From assembly GCF_014066305.1 (NCBI RefSeq), contig NW_023501037.1:1240501-1304500 (forward strand): DNA of 64,000 bases, written 5' to 3'. The position numbers were made by a program, and so were the translations under genes. Every line of letters begins with the position of its first letter. Position 1 is the stretch's first letter. The notes beneath the pieces were generated by a model that was not told where the DNA came from, made no database searches, and worked only from the letters and a program-made list of their open reading frames with translations. This document shows, one piece after another, positions 35,082 through 47,648 of this stretch. The stretch comes from Letharia columbiana (taxonomy: Eukaryota > Ascomycota > Lecanoromycetes > Lecanorales > Parmeliaceae).

Positions 35082-36119
35082 GACTTTCGATACAAGGTAC
35101 TTCAGGATATGTGTGTGGAGATCCTGAAGCAACGACACTCATGTGCAGACCATCGGATAGTCATGAGGCACATAGGGCTAGATAAGTGCCTTCTTGGCTG
35201 ATAGAATTAATGACAATGATCGACATCCATTTCACGCACCGAAGCCCAGGAAACCTCTGAGGAGGTTCCGCAGATGCCGTCTCGATATTAATTCAAGAAT
35301 ATTTGCGGTCCACTATCAGCGGCGTCATGCTGAACAAGACTTTGTCAAAGGGACAATTGGTCGACGAAGCGGCGTAACACGGAGTAGATCATGGGGGCTC
35401 TGACATTGTCGGACGCGGAGAATGAGACCGTCATGAAAGTCGGACTGTGGTGTATCAATGCTAACGATGCTGCATACGCCTTCTGCGAGAATGCATCCGC
35501 GTGTCAGGATTGACCGAAGGCGACATGTGCATATTTCCTCTCGACGTTCAAACTTCTTCACAGCCAAGGCTTCCAACTTCCAAAGCTTGCGGCGATCCTT
35601 TAGAAGGCCGCCACCATGACCAATGGTACAAGAGCTGCCGTCTCAGATCGGTCGTGACATTGAACCTCAAACGCTGTTTTCTAGCAAGGTGAAGATCTTA
35701 AATCAGTTGTGGTAGCGTTCTTCGTGGTCAACACTTCCAGTTCTATGCCGGCCCGGAGATTTGCCACCTCAAGTCATGTCCCGGAGACTAGAATTCTGTA
35801 AGCGGCGACACCTGCTGACTTCTGCAAACCAGATCAACATTGGTACGGATGTGCCCCTCAGATAAGGCTGATCGCCCTCTGCAAAGTGATCAAGTAACCC
35901 GGAAAGCCTGAATCTCGCGCTTTCCGGACCCGCGTCCAGCCTTCTTGACTTCTGTGTTACCTTCTCGGCTAAGAGATCATCGACACGCTCAAAGGAAAAG
36001 TCTTACACCGTCCGATTCGGACACTCTTCCTCCACAGCAACGACGCTTGCCAGGCATGAGCACAGGATGACACCCGAGCTCCAACATTAACGCACCGTCA
36101 GCTGTGGGACGGCGATCTT
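35082..36119. other. Intergenic, no gene seen
   Basis: Short frames on both strands have no family features, and the region may include degraded coding DNA I cannot identify. Confidence 0.4.
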
Positions 36120-37341
36120 GCATCGTTGCTCGGAACCCCAGTATAATTGCATCCTTACGGTCGTTGCTTTGGCAGATTGCTTGTCTTCGAAAACTGCCGT
36201 GGCAACACCTAAAGGCAACGAAGTACCGAGGTTCGGCAGCCTCGTGTCACACTGGGATTTCCATCCTGCTCTGCATCAAACCCCCACTGAGGATGGTAAG
36301 AATAGTCCCAATAAGCATGGAAACGGTCCGACAAGGCGGCAAAACCATCGACACTCCACAAAAGTCTTCGACGAATATCAGCAATTTGCTGACCTTATTT
36401 CCGAATTGCTGCGCGACCTGAGGACAGCGCTAACCTTCCCAATGACAACGTATCGGAGCAAGAGCTTTTACAGGACTACGCGGTCGAGAACGCTCAAGAA
36501 GTTGAAGACTTCATTTCTGATGGTTCGAACGGGCCCGATGACATTCAGATGCCGCTATTGTGAGGGGACCGTTTCCACAGAGAGCTGTGGGGGAACATGA
36601 GAACAACACGCATTTCCAAGGCATGAAAGACCTGGGACCATACAAGCAAGAGCAATGGGGCGCAGGACCTTCGAACCCGGAGTGGGTCTGTGAGTGGCCA
36701 GCCGTGAAGCACGTTTAAAGAAACAAGCCAATACAACAAGCATGTGCGAGAACACAGGGGAAAGATCACATGTGAACTTTGCAAACTTACAAACACCACG
36801 AATGCATCGCGACACCAGAAACTTTGTCTATGGACGCAGTGCGTAAGTTGCAATAAGCCCATTCTGAAGACAGAGTATGCCGATCATCGTAAAAATTGCA
36901 ACCTCGGTTCGGGTTGCGAGTAACCCAATTGTCGGCAAAGATTCAAAAAGAGCGAAGAACTGGGCCGCTATGTACGGAAGCATACAGGAGCGATCATCTG
37001 TCGAGCATGTAAAGTGGTCTCTGCAAACAAAGCGGATGCAAATCGTCATTAAAGAAGTATGCCTTTGGAAGCGTTGCGGGCGGTGTTCGAGGTCTGTGCC
37101 AAAACCGGAATGGAAAGATCACGGCGCAGAATGTCGTATGAAAATCTGTAGTGGTTGCAGTACACGAGGCCCGAAGCTGGGAATGCTTAAGCACGCCGAG
37201 ATGTGTCTTTCCAAACGTTGCGGTCCCTGTTCGAAAAATGTGCTAAAATCGGAATTGGAATAGGTTAAACATGTTGAGACTTGCGACGTACGGCAGTAAA
37301 AGGCCCGCGAAGGTACCTGTATGACCAGAGGCTGCAAGTAG
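36120..37341 (+). pseudogene. Decayed multi-zinc-finger (C2H2-type) gene
   Basis: From about 36650 several finger-like units can be read across frames. They are WVCEWPA followed after a frameshift by YNKHVREH; GKITCELCKLTNTTNASRHQ with KLC; QCVSCNKPILKTEYADHRKN; PNCRQRFKKSEELG with RKHTGAIICRACKVVS; and RCGRCSRSVPKPEWKDHGAE then CRMKICSGCSTR and KRCGPCSKNVLKSELE. Stops and frame changes interrupt these units, including TAA or TAG where Gln would be expected. Upstream, an acidic low-complexity stretch (SEQELLQDYAVENAQEVEDF) may be the N-terminal part. Presumably it once encoded a DNA-binding regulator of a fungus-specific expanded family. The 5' limit is a guess. Confidence 0.6.
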
Positions 37342-38205
37342 CCTAGAGAACACGAAGACGCCAGACGTTGCCAACACCATAGTGGTGAGTTCGTTGAGTA
37401 TGTTGCGATAGATACTGCTGACCTAACAGGGGAACCAAATCAAAAGAGCAATATTCTAAGAAAAGCTTGGTGAAAGTTCGCATGAAAGCAGGAAACAGCA
37501 AGACAGATAATCGATGACCGAGAAGGAGCTCGCCGAGTTCGCCGCAAAGATTCGCAAACATCCCGGTGGTGACGGTGACGAGCCTAGTCTTCTGCTTAAG
37601 CACGTTCAAACGTCGCTATGCATATAACGCAATTTCTTCTGCAGCTTTTGATGCACGTGGTGACACGTGCATCGTTTTCCTTGCAACAACGTCTGCACGA
37701 AGGGAATTATTCCCAGGCCGGGTGCTTGTTACTCCCGATTTCAGTGGCAGCAATGACACGATCCAGCATTTGGCTTCCAAGGCTTTCAGCCTACTTGCCC
37801 AACTGTTTGCTCTAGCCTATCAGCGCAGCGCTAAAGCTAAGAACTCTATTGGAACAGTTTAGTGCGAACCGCCGTTCAAAGCGCAACATTGAAGGGGGTT
37901 TGAGCAGAGGGTTACTTAAGAATGGATGTGGTGAAAAGACAGCAAGGGGATGTCAAGGGGTTTAGAATATTTTCTTAGTATCTTGTGAACTGACGCCGTG
38001 CCCCATTGACGACTCCTTTCCGTATTAGCGCCGCCGCTTTGCCGTGTTCAATCCACCTAAGCACGTAAGGTAGGTTGAATAGGTAGAGCGGCGGTCACCC
38101 TAGACCTGATAAGGGGTGAGACTGAGGTTACTTTACCTCATTCCGCATAGTATCTCTAGACGTCTGACAATTGGAGGTGGTCTTCCTATCGCATCTTGTT
38201 CATTC
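37342..38205. other. Intergenic, no supported gene
   Basis: A 99-codon open frame at 37566-37862 has no recognisable domain and no splice-consistent partner. I treat it as chance. The end is the BolA promoter. Confidence 0.4.
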
Positions 38206-38671
38206 ATGCAGCGCCTCAACAGTCTTGTACGTCTTCGTTCCTCAGGTCAGAGACTTGGCGGTCTTCGCGCGACGTTCCCCAAATCGTACTCGTACGCCAA
38301 GATGAGCGCTCCGTCGGCGGCGGAAACCGACGCCCAAGCAGAGGGCGTCGCCAACACATCCGGCGTCACCACCGAGTCTTTGCAGAGGACCATAACCGAG
38401 AAGCTAGAAGCGAAACATGTTGACATAGAAGACATGTCAGGTCAGAGAAATATGCCCAGAGAAGCGCATGGTCTGCTCGTGCTGACCCTTCTCAGGCGGC
38501 TGTGGCCAGATGTTTCAAGCCATGATCGTCTCACCCCTCTTTGAGAAGAAGAATAGTCTCGCACGACATCGACTCGTCAATTCAGCCTTGAAGAGTGAGA
38601 TTGCAGCTATTCATGCCTGGACACCAAAGTGCTTCACACCTGAGGAATGGGAGAAAAAGCAGTCGCAATAA
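38206..38671 (+). CDS. BolA-family protein
   Basis: BolA proteins bind monothiol glutaredoxins and act in iron-sulfur cluster delivery and iron sensing. Exons 38206-38440 and 38496-38671 encode 136 residues; the 55 nt intron has a TGCTGACC branch. The BolA domain spans about 62-136: LQRTITEKLEAKHVDIEDMS, GGCGQMFQAMIVSPLFE, SLARHRLVNSALKSEI and IHAWTPKCFTPEEW. The cysteine in GGCGQMF and the RHRLVN helix are typical of mitochondrial and cytosolic BolA (Bol1/Bol3/Uvi31). Residues 1-32 resemble a mitochondrial presequence (MQRLNSLVRLRSSGQRLGG). A second ATG at 38302 (MSAPSAAE) could start a cytosolic form. Confidence 0.92.
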
Positions 38672-38936
38672 AGATATGGGGGCAGTGGGGCTCAGGAGAC
38701 ATTGACATTGCATTCAGCGAATGGCGCAATGTGTATGGAGTATGGTGCATTGAACGGAACTCGCCGCTGCCAACAGAGAACAGCCCTAAATCACGTGGGC
38801 GAGCGCCTTTCCCGTCTTGGTCCGGCTGGTGTTCATGAAGGAGAGGAGGAATGACCCTGTCTAATAATGTTGCTGTCTATCAATGCCGCTGTCTATAATA
38901 ATAACTCAGGGTTGTGAAACCTCCAGGCCTCATAGT

Positions 38937-40673
38937 TCACGCTTCACCGTCATAGCTCCTCCAGTCTATCTTGATCGGAGGAGGATCCCGGCCGAACTTC
39001 AATAAGCGTTCTGGCTCCTCCCCAACGCTCTTCAGCTCTTTGATGAATGACGCACCCCAGAAAGCACTACAACGGCTTGATCAGTATTCGCTGTATGGGC
39101 ATTGGTCGACGAAGACGCTCGAACATACCTTGTGTTGTTCTGAACATAGCCGTTCATCTGCTCGAACCGTTCGGCTCGTTCCCAATTTTCCATAGTAAGA
39201 GCTTTTTGCATGGCCCTTGCCATCTCGTCTATGTTCCACGGATTGACAATAAGGGATCCAGTGAGACTCTGAGCTGAGCCGGCAAACTCACTAAGTACCA
39301 ATGATCCATGGCGCTTTTGTTGGCAAGCGATGTATTCAAAGGATACTAGATTCATCCCATCGCGGGTTGATGCAATGACGCAAGCATCCGACATGGCGTA
39401 GAGAGCTAACAACTCCTCGAAAGCCATGGACTGATGCATGAAGTGAATTGGTGTATACTCGATCGTTCCTAGAAGAGTAGAATGTTAGGACATGCGCTAT
39501 CCCTGAGGGAACGGCCAAAGCGAGGCTGGCTCACCGAATTTTCCATTAATTCTACCAACAAGCTCGTTGACCAGCACACGAAGATTTTGGTATTCTTCCA
39601 CTTCACCACGAGTGGGAATAGCAATCTGTACCAAGACAACAGACCCAACAAGCTCGGGATGGTTTGTCAGAAGCACTTCCAAAGCCCGAAGCTTCTGCGG
39701 AAGTCCTTTGACATAGTCCAACCGATCGACGCCAACCATGAGCTTGCGTCCCTTAAACTCGCGTTCGAGCGCTGCTATCCGCTCCTGAACTTTGGTCTCG
39801 GCAAGAGTTTGAGTGAATCGCTCTGGTTGTATCCCGATAGGAAATGTCCCAACATTTACGATCCTGCCCTGGAATGTAACGTTTCGACTCGTCGTAGGCA
39901 GACCACTTGGTTGCTTGTTAGCCATCATTTTCCTCTTTGCCCAAAAATCATGCTTACAGGACGCTAGAGCAACTGCTCAAAAAGTGGCGTGCATAGGAAT
40001 TTGTGTGGAACCCAATCAGATCGCTGTGCAAGACTCCAAGCAAAATCTCATTCCGGACAGGCAGAATGCGGTAGACTTCCGAGGAAGGGAAGGTCGTGTG
40101 GAGGAAGAATCCAATCTTGACGTTCACATTGGGACCGATTTCCTCTCGCAGCATGGATGGCACAAGGAAAAGATGGAAGTCATGGATCCAGACAATATCT
40201 CCGTCCTTCACATCTTTGGCAACGGTCTTAGCAAATATCCGGTTGACCTTCTTGTATGCTGACCAGGCATCCTCGCTGAAGTTCATCTCACCCGGGTGAT
40301 AGTGGAAGATAGGCCATAGAATGGAATCTAGTGAAAGGCGATCAGCTCATGTCCGTGTGTGTCAGGCTAGGGGAACCCTACTCGCGAAGCCGTTGTAGTA
40401 GCGGTCTGCAAGCTCGTCGTCGAGAAAGACTGGTACAGATGCGAAGTCGTCTCTCAACCGACTGGACAGGGCAGCAGTCTCTGCTTCAGGAATCTCTAGG
40501 CCGGGCCAGCCGTACCAGGTGTATGGTATTGTCTGCGATAGGCCACTTACACCGCTTATCAAACCACCTGAGCCTTGAGAAAAGCTGTACGACCCTTCCG
40601 TGGACAGCTTGATGACGACAGGAGTTTTGTTAGAGACCATCAGAAGACGAGGAGCACGCTCGGGAGAAGCCAT
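38937..40673 (-). CDS. tps1: Trehalose-6-phosphate synthase (GT20)
   Basis: Tps1 makes trehalose-6-phosphate from UDP-glucose and glucose-6-phosphate for stress protection and glycolytic control. Exons 40673-40382, 40327-39958, 39905-39535, 39468-39129 and 39066-38937 encode 500 residues; the introns are 52-66 nt. Conserved blocks are SQGSGGLISGVSGL, TWYGWPGLEIP, NSILWPIFHYHPGEMNF, DIVWIHDFHLFLVPSMLRE, KIGFFLHTTFPSSEVYRILP, GVDRLDYVKGLPQKL, RDGMNLVSFEYIACQ and VLSEFAGSAQSLTGSLIVNP. No phosphatase domain is fused. A stress-response-element-like AGGGG (40839-40843) lies about 170 bp upstream, a plausible but unproven site for Msn2/4-type control. Confidence 0.96.
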
Positions 40674-41334
40674 GATGGAAGCGACAGACGGGAGATGATG
40701 CACGCAGTCGTTTGAAGAAATGGTGTGGAAAGAATATGAAGGATTGAAGACACTCTCAAGGGTAAAGATAATGGTGGTTGTATGATGGAGTGGGACAGAC
40801 GAATGTGAGGTGAGGTAAGCGATTTTACATGGTAACTAAGGGGAGGAAACATCGCCGGCACCGACTTAGGGACCGTCCGAATGGGAAATGACGAGCGCTG
40901 AATTGAGTTGAATTGAATTGGATTGGTAATTTTGGGCAAGTGCATAGCTATGCTGACTACCGTGGGAAGGAAGCATGAGCCTGATCATCATGTATTGATC
41001 ATATTGCTACTCTTCAGTCTTCAATTTGGCATTTGATACTCGGTCAGAAAAAGTAGTTGCGGTGCAAGATTGAACATTTCTCGAAAATGAGAATGAAGAA
41101 TGAAAAATGGTGGCAATTGTTGACCGATCCTCCCCGCTGGTCAATCGCCGGACTTACAATTTGACTGAACTACTGGCAATGTCCCGCTCAGCTAAGCACT
41201 CATTCGATGATACTCCATCAACGCATTTTCCTAAAGGCTCAGTCAAAATCAACCTTTTATATCACTTCTAAGCAAACAGGTCACGTCTAGGCCACTTAAT
41301 CCTTGGGAGCCATCTTATACCTTCCCAGCCCTGG
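40674..41334. other. TPS1 promoter and spacer to the sulfatase relic
   Basis: No gene is seen. The region includes an AGGGG motif and a GAATTGAATTGG-type simple repeat near 40900-40925. Confidence 0.45.
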
Positions 41335-42125
41335 CTACAACGCTCTCACACCGCAATCCGTGACATACTTCTCCCAGTGTCCCAGCTGCGCCTCGAGCTT
41401 CTGCGGTCACTTCTCAGCGAGGTCTTCGATCTCACCAGGATATTTCGACAGATCGTACAGCTGCCAGGCTTCCGTACCTTTCGGCTTCGAGATGGAGTGT
41501 ACTTTTCAGTTGCATTTCCGGATAGCACCTCGGCGGTAACAATCCCAGCTTTGCTCGTGCAATTGCTCTTCGTGCCCTTTGAGCCATTGAGACATGCTCT
41601 TCCCTCGCACGAGCACTGCCTTGCAGCCCTGGAAACTTGGTGCAGGATGTTGGATACTTGCTGTCTCCAGGATGATAGGAGCAATGTCCATCGCGGTCGC
41701 AGAAAGTATCGACGACCTCTTTGGTTCGCAGTCCTGGGAAATGGGTAATGCAGGGCACTCGGACACCTCCCTCAATTGTATACGCTTTCTATAGGCGCGA
41801 AGGTGCTGTAGCAGCTTGCGCCCACCGAGGTCCGTACCAAACGAAAGAGGCCTGGTGGCCGATATTCTCTATGCCGCTGTTATAGTACTGACCCAAATGC
41901 TCCATCAGTGGCCCTTCCACCATCGGATATGCCTCATAAGCTGCCCCTTTGGCTCAATCGTCACTCACAGATATGATACAGGGGTCCTCCTACTCGCCTG
42001 CACTTTCCAGATGATCTACGATTCTCCTCACATTATGATCATGACACTCAACTGAACCTGCATACACCTCCAGTGCTTTGCACGCCATCATGCGTTCCTG
42101 CTCGGTCATCTCTTCTTAGCCCGTC
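41335..42125 (-). pseudogene. Arylsulfatase-type sulfatase, decayed C-terminal half
   Basis: Reading on the minus strand gives pieces of a type I sulfatase in order: EEMTEQERMMACKALEVYAG, VRRIVDHLES, then GAAYEAYPMVEGPLMEHLGQ, ASFVWYGPRWAQAATAPSRL, KAYTIEGGVRVPCITHFPG, LYDLSKYPGEIEDLAEK and QKLEAQLGHWEKYVTDCG, with an end at 41335. In-frame stops fall after SDD (where DNGAEGAA is expected), after PSRL and after LAEK, and the middle needs frame changes. The N-terminal half with the formylglycine cysteine motif is absent. Intact relatives release sulfate from sulfate esters. This copy cannot be functional as it stands. Confidence 0.8.
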
Positions 42126-42507
42126 CCCCCATCAAGCAAAGACGGGATGGGAGTATCTTCATAATTCAACTAAATCCACAACTCAATTGGGAATACGTCT
42201 CTTGCATACTACTCTCCTCGAGTCTTGGAGGAGAGCCTAGCAATTATGACTTTTGCGGCCGGGCAGCGGCATCTCTACAACGTAGGATGAAGATTTGTTG
42301 CATTCTAGCGGAAACTTTGGGGTATGGAATATATGCAGGAATTAGAAAATCAGTAGCATTCTATCACTGAGAGACAAGGCATTTTGTTCCGTCTCAAGTC
42401 GTCGCATTTGATTTTCAGGAGTGATTATACCTAAACCAGTCTAGCCCCATCCTCAACCTTCCTCCCAGGTTCACCGTAGCTCGAGCATCTCAACCACCCT
42501 CAAAGCC
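42126..42507. other. Promoter region of the GRIM-19 gene
   Basis: No coding frame is supported. It separates the sulfatase relic from a divergently read complex I gene. Confidence 0.4.
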
Positions 42508-43258
42508 ATGGCTCAGGACCTCCCGCCATCCGGCGGCTACGAGCCCGTACAGTACAAGGTCAGCCTACCGCTTATACCCATTGCCAACTGACGCCAGGAA
42601 AAACAAGCTGACCGAATGTCCCATCCAACAGCGCAACCTCCCCGCGCGCGGTTTCCGCCCTTCCTACTACCTCTTCGCGATGGGCCTCATCTGCACCTAC
42701 GGACTCTACAAAACCGGCAAGGGAATCAGAGAGCAAAAGTACGTCGTCGTCATCTCCTCCGACCCTTTCCACCCAGCGTCGGCAGTCGACGAGGGCGTAC
42801 GGAGACGGGATTTGGGGCTTGGGCTTTCCGTCTTCCCCCCTGTGCGGGGATAGCAGGAAGGATCGGAAGGGGCATTCGGCGTCAATGGGGTTTACAGCGG
42901 GCTGACTCGTTGGTCCCGGTACAGTGAACTCGCTCGGGAGAAGATGTGGGCACGCATACACCTGATACCCATGCTTCAAGCGGAGGAGGACCGGGATCTG
43001 GTGCGGCGGACGTGGGCTGACAAGGCGAGGGAGAAGGAGCTGATGGGTGGGGAGTCGAAGGTCTATCATTCGGACAGGTGAGCTTTGCTTGTCCTTTCCG
43101 TGGGTGTGAAGGCGGAGGGGGAGAGCTAGGAGTGTGCTTGGCTCCAATCATGAGAGCCGGGGGTGACCGGGCTTTGAGCATGGGATTCGCTGACACCTTT
43201 GGCCTACAGATTCGTTCGCCCTACGTATACAATCACGCCCAAGAACGTTACGAAGTAG
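42508..43258 (+). CDS. Mitochondrial complex I subunit NDUFA13 / GRIM-19 homologue
   Basis: This is an accessory subunit of NADH:ubiquinone oxidoreductase in the inner mitochondrial membrane. Exons 42508-42558, 42632-42738, 42925-43077 and 43210-43258 encode 119 residues. The first intron is 73 nt; the others are 186 and 132 nt, long for this window. The protein reads PPSGGYEPVQYKRNLPARGF, then the single membrane helix in SYYLFAMGLICTYGLYKTG, then NELAREKMWARIHLIPMLQA, EEDRDLVRRTWADKAREKEL and RFVRPTYTITPKNVTK. Length, order and the single helix match fungal GRIM-19 subunits. The gene converges on MSN5. Confidence 0.92.
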
Positions 43259-43451
43259 AACAATCACTGTGGAGAGGATCGATGGAGTCATGGCGTCCAC
43301 CCATGTACTATTTGTACATAATTTTGAAACCACCACCTGATCGAAAATTGTGGGTATCGCTTAAATTGGCACAATGCACGCTGCGTGACGTGAGAAGTTC
43401 CCGCCGCCAGGCTATTGCGCAGCGCAGTAAACGCCACTTCCTTGTGTCCCA

Positions 43452-46400
43452 TTATCCAAACATAGCAGCAACTCCTCCTAGATCTGGGCTCAGTTCCCTT
43501 TTATCGCTCGCTTGGACGTCGACCGTCATGTATTTCTCTTGTAAAGCCGATCTCAATTTCTTTGCATCAGGCTTTGGAAGCTTGCCCTGTTCGTGGATGG
43601 CAATGCCTCTGAAGCCTTCTAGGAGGTCTAGAATGATGGCTCTTTGCTGTCGAGTATTCTGCTGTGCCCTGAAGAGATGGCGTGTGGCACGATCTAGCTT
43701 CTCAGGGGCCATCTCAGGCAAGGAGAGAAGGATCTCTTTCGGCCTTTCTGTGCGTGGTGTGTAGGAGATGAGGATGCTTGCAATCAGCTGAGCGAAGTCC
43801 TTCTGCAGCTCCACAAAGTAGGGGTCATGCAACGACGTAATGCATGCTTTGAGGACTTCCGTGGAGATGAATTCTCGTACATCTGGTTCAACAGGGCCAT
43901 CGCCAGCAAACTCAGGAACTATCGAACGCAGGACTTTGGCGATGAGAGAGCATGCTCGGGTGTCACGCATACGCAACGCATGGGTGCAGAATAGTATGAC
44001 GGGCTTCAGTATTTCTGGGGTCCGCAGTATGAACGATCTTGGTGTGTTTGCACTTGGACCTGCTGCATCGCCATCGACCTTATCGGGTACTTCTGGAGCA
44101 GCTGGGGGGTCTATTGATCGTGGATTATTATCAAGGTAATCAAAGGACGTGCCGCGACTTACTCGGTCTTGCTGGCTCGAGAAGCCCGACTACCAACATC
44201 ACCGAAGCCATTGTCAATTGCCGCAGTATACTTTCATCTTTCATCTCGCTCGTCAAGTCATCATCCTCTGAGGCTGCTTTGCTTCTCTCTTCGATCCTTT
44301 CCCACTCCAAGCTTGCTTTGCGATCGAGTTGCTCAAATAGTGCCGACAGAATTGGGGGAAGAAAGTGACTTCGATATTTCTCCGGACAGTTGTCGATGAT
44401 CGGCCGAATTGTATCGACCAGGATAGCCATTTGATGTGGGGACAATGCGCATGCATCAGCGAACAGAGCCTGAGCTAGTGGACCCGGCAGCTCTGCGAAG
44501 CTGTAAAAGTGCTCTCCAAGGAGGCTCATATAATTCAGTAGCCTGTATCCTGTTTCGCGGACCGTCCTTACAGTAGCTCTGATGGACGAGGCAAATCCCT
44601 CCAGAGTTGTCTTGGTATCTCCAACGCTGGCGTAAAACTCATCTCGGCTGCCTTGGGAGATGCCAACTTGCCAAAAACGGTCTGTGAGGATCCTGCGAAC
44701 AACATCCTGCATCTCGGGGGGCAGAGCAGGCCAGTTGGACGGATCGTGGAAGGCTTGCGATTGACTACCGAGGTCAGTGATTGGCACGTCTCTTTCATTA
44801 TACGATGCCTCCTCACCTGATGAATTTGAGTAGATTGGGCAGAATCAGGGGAATATTCTTATGCCACAGACGGCATGCCATGTCGTAGGGCTGTGATCCT
44901 TGCTCCAGTCTTTCCACGCTGATGTTCATTACGGTTTTTGTGGCTCGTAGTGGAAGAGCCTACAGAATGTTAGCCACAAGCATCAATGCTGGTAAAGTGT
45001 AGGATACAAACTGACATCGAGTGCATTCTGCATTTGTGTTTGAAGGGCCTTGCCCTGGTCGTCGAGTGGATGCTCTGACCAGTTTCGCAGTTTATTCACC
45101 GCTCGAGAACATAGATATTGCTGGAGGTTTTCGAGTCCGAGTAGTCTGCTAAAATTCTCGAAAGACGACAAGGAGTTGCTCAGGGTTCTGTCTTGCCACT
45201 GGTCGATCATTGGCTGGAGGAACTGATCCAGTCGTTCTTCGCGCGGCCTCACGTCCACACTGGTCGCACGATGCCTTAACGATTCAGCTTTCCAATTCCG
45301 GTTACACGCTACTAGCAACTCACATGATGATGAAGAGCACTGAGGAGTAGCGGGCGCGTGTCTGCTCATCTGAAGCCACTGACTGACTGACTGACATAAC
45401 CTTCCTCTCCACTTCGTCGAATATGATCTAGAGACGTAAGCACATTTCAAAGCGTTCTGAAGGTTTTACTTACAACAAGATAGTCAGGGAATCGCATAGC
45501 AAGCCTCTGCAATTGGTGAAGGGAGACAGCTTGGAGATCCTTGACGGCATCCGTATATGCCAGGCAGGCAGGATGCGCAGAACACCTTGTGTCTAGAATG
45601 TAGTCGAAGATCTTCAATGCAAACTGTGCATTACGTTTCAATGGTCCTATAGCAAATCCTACTGCAAGTTGAATCACTCGCTGTTTGATCATAGGGTCCT
45701 TCACTATGTGAGTTTGGAATTCTTCGTAGGACATGCCTGGCGTACCTCAAACATCAGACCTAATAGCCTATCGCACCACACTTGGAGATTTGAAGTCATG
45801 ACCTCATGCTCATGCTCCTATTCATACGTCAAATTCTGACAGCTAGCACCAAGGATCGACTTACTGTTTGAGGATTACCCGAAGCGGTCAGCCATTTCAA
45901 GCAGCCCTTCAGCGCAGCCTCGATAACCGTGAATTGGGCATCGATCCGCAAGTAAGGGACAGATGTCTTCGTGTAGTTTGAAGCTATACAGTATGTGAAT
46001 AGCATTCATGAACAATTCTGATTGCTTCCATACCTTGGAAGGGCGGCTCTCCGTCATATACGTGATCCAGGACCTTATCGGCTTGTCCAAGAATATGATA
46101 TAATGCGTCTATGGGTTGTTTCTGAACGACGAGCTCAACAATCTGATTGCAAAACCTAGCATAATTACCAAGAAAAGCATGTCTTTCGGGCATTGTGTCA
46201 ACGTCTTCGTTAAGGAAGACTATGCTTGGATTGCTTGAGTCCACTGGTAAGTCTTCGAATCGTACAAGGCGTTGGCTGCATGTTTCGAGCAAATCACTAA
46301 CAAGAGCCATGATCGCAGGAGAGTTACCAATTTTGTCGGAACTAAGCAGCTTCACCCATAGATGTAGAGCCGGAATTGAGACATGGAGACTTTGATTCTT

Positions 46401-47648
46401 CATGACGTTGAGCAAAATGTCGAAAAAGCCTCCCCAGTTACTCCCTTCTGGTACGAATGAAGGGCTTTCTTCCAGTAGTCTGCCAATATTGAATACCATC
46501 TGCCTTATAATTAGCAAATGAAAAGAGCCTTGGTGAGTGGCATATGCCTCAGAGAACCTCTTAAGAAGGAGGTATTTGGCTTCATCGATGTCATTCGGAT
46601 CAACGATCAACCACTCGTAAAGCTGCTTTAGCAAGTAGATAGTCTCGTCTTGGAACATTGGGCCTACTAGGTCCCTAAAATCATTTTCAGAGAACCTCGA
46701 ACGGTTATACAGAGAGTATAAAGAGTCGACAGCGGCCTGGGCTTCTCAGTCAATGTCATAGTTACCAGGCGCCAACTCGGCAGACTTGCTCACCAGCTGG
46801 AGAGGGACGTTTGAGGCTGCCAAACAAGCACAGATCCTATTTAAAGCATGGGTTGTGACCAAAGACCGGGGGATGATCCAGCTAATGACAGACTTGAAGG
46901 TAGAGAGAATTTTCACACCGCAAGCACGTCGGTTCTCATCAATCTTAGCGTCTCTGATGCACCACTCAAGCAAATCTGCCATGCGAGATAGCCATCCATC
47001 TGCACCATATCTCATACTAGCAGCGGTCTCTCGAATTGGAAAGTCCTCCGTCAGCACATTAGCTGGAGTAAAGATTTCTACACAGGCTCTGTTGAGATCA
47101 CTGCCCCGTAGAGCTGCTGTGGTGTCGTCGTCCCCAAAGACTTCCTCCGACAGAGTCTCCAGAATAATGAGTACCAAAGCCTTCTGCACCATTGAGCCAT
47201 CCCACAGCTGAAATAGGAGTTCGTCCATGTCCAGCCAGTCCAGACCCCAGCTTCTCTTGGCTATCTCCACCCATATCTCGGCAACCTTGTTGGTAATGTA
47301 CGGTGGATCGGAATCGGCTGTACTGTGTGATAGGGTCACCACCCAGTCTCGCAGGGCCTGACTCTGCCCCGGCGTATACCCTGGCCATCTGTGACGTACA
47401 CCGTATTCGATCAAGGATAAGCCATAATGACGGACAATAGCTGGCTGGTCTTTTGCTGAGGCAAGCGCAAAGCCATGATATGGGGCCTGTTCATCAGATC
47501 TGATCTCTTCAAGATACCGGGATGCATCTTGGCGGTGGGCATTGGACGATCTGGGCTCGTGTATGATTTCCAAGGCTCGTAATATCTGCGTATGTATCTC
47601 AGGCTTGCCCTCTCCCGCATGGCCGTTTACGCTCGCATTGTCGTTCAT
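43452..47648 (-). CDS. msn5: Karyopherin MSN5 / exportin-5 homologue
   Basis: Msn5 is an importin-beta family carrier that exports phosphorylated proteins (and tRNA) and imports some cargo through nuclear pores. Ten exons (47648-46794, 46736-46034, 45983-45865, 45817-45746, 45698-45474, 45427-45324, 45274-45016, 44959-44817, 44764-44163, 44110-43452) give 1246 residues. Introns are 46-57 nt and each junction keeps frame. Landmarks are IHTQILRALEIIHEPRSSNA, LASAKDQPAIVRHYGLSLIE, LAAVDSLYSLYNRSRFSEND, YTKTSVPYLRIDAQFTVIEA and NWPALPPEMQDVVRRILTDR. The C-terminus ends DLGGVAAMFG. The third and sixth introns use plain donors but short spacing. Identification is by colinear similarity with fungal Msn5. 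Confidence 0.9.

Noticed and set aside
37566..37862. A 99-codon plus-strand frame
   Set aside because: No similarity to any family I know, no signal or splice support; the opposite strand is equally open.
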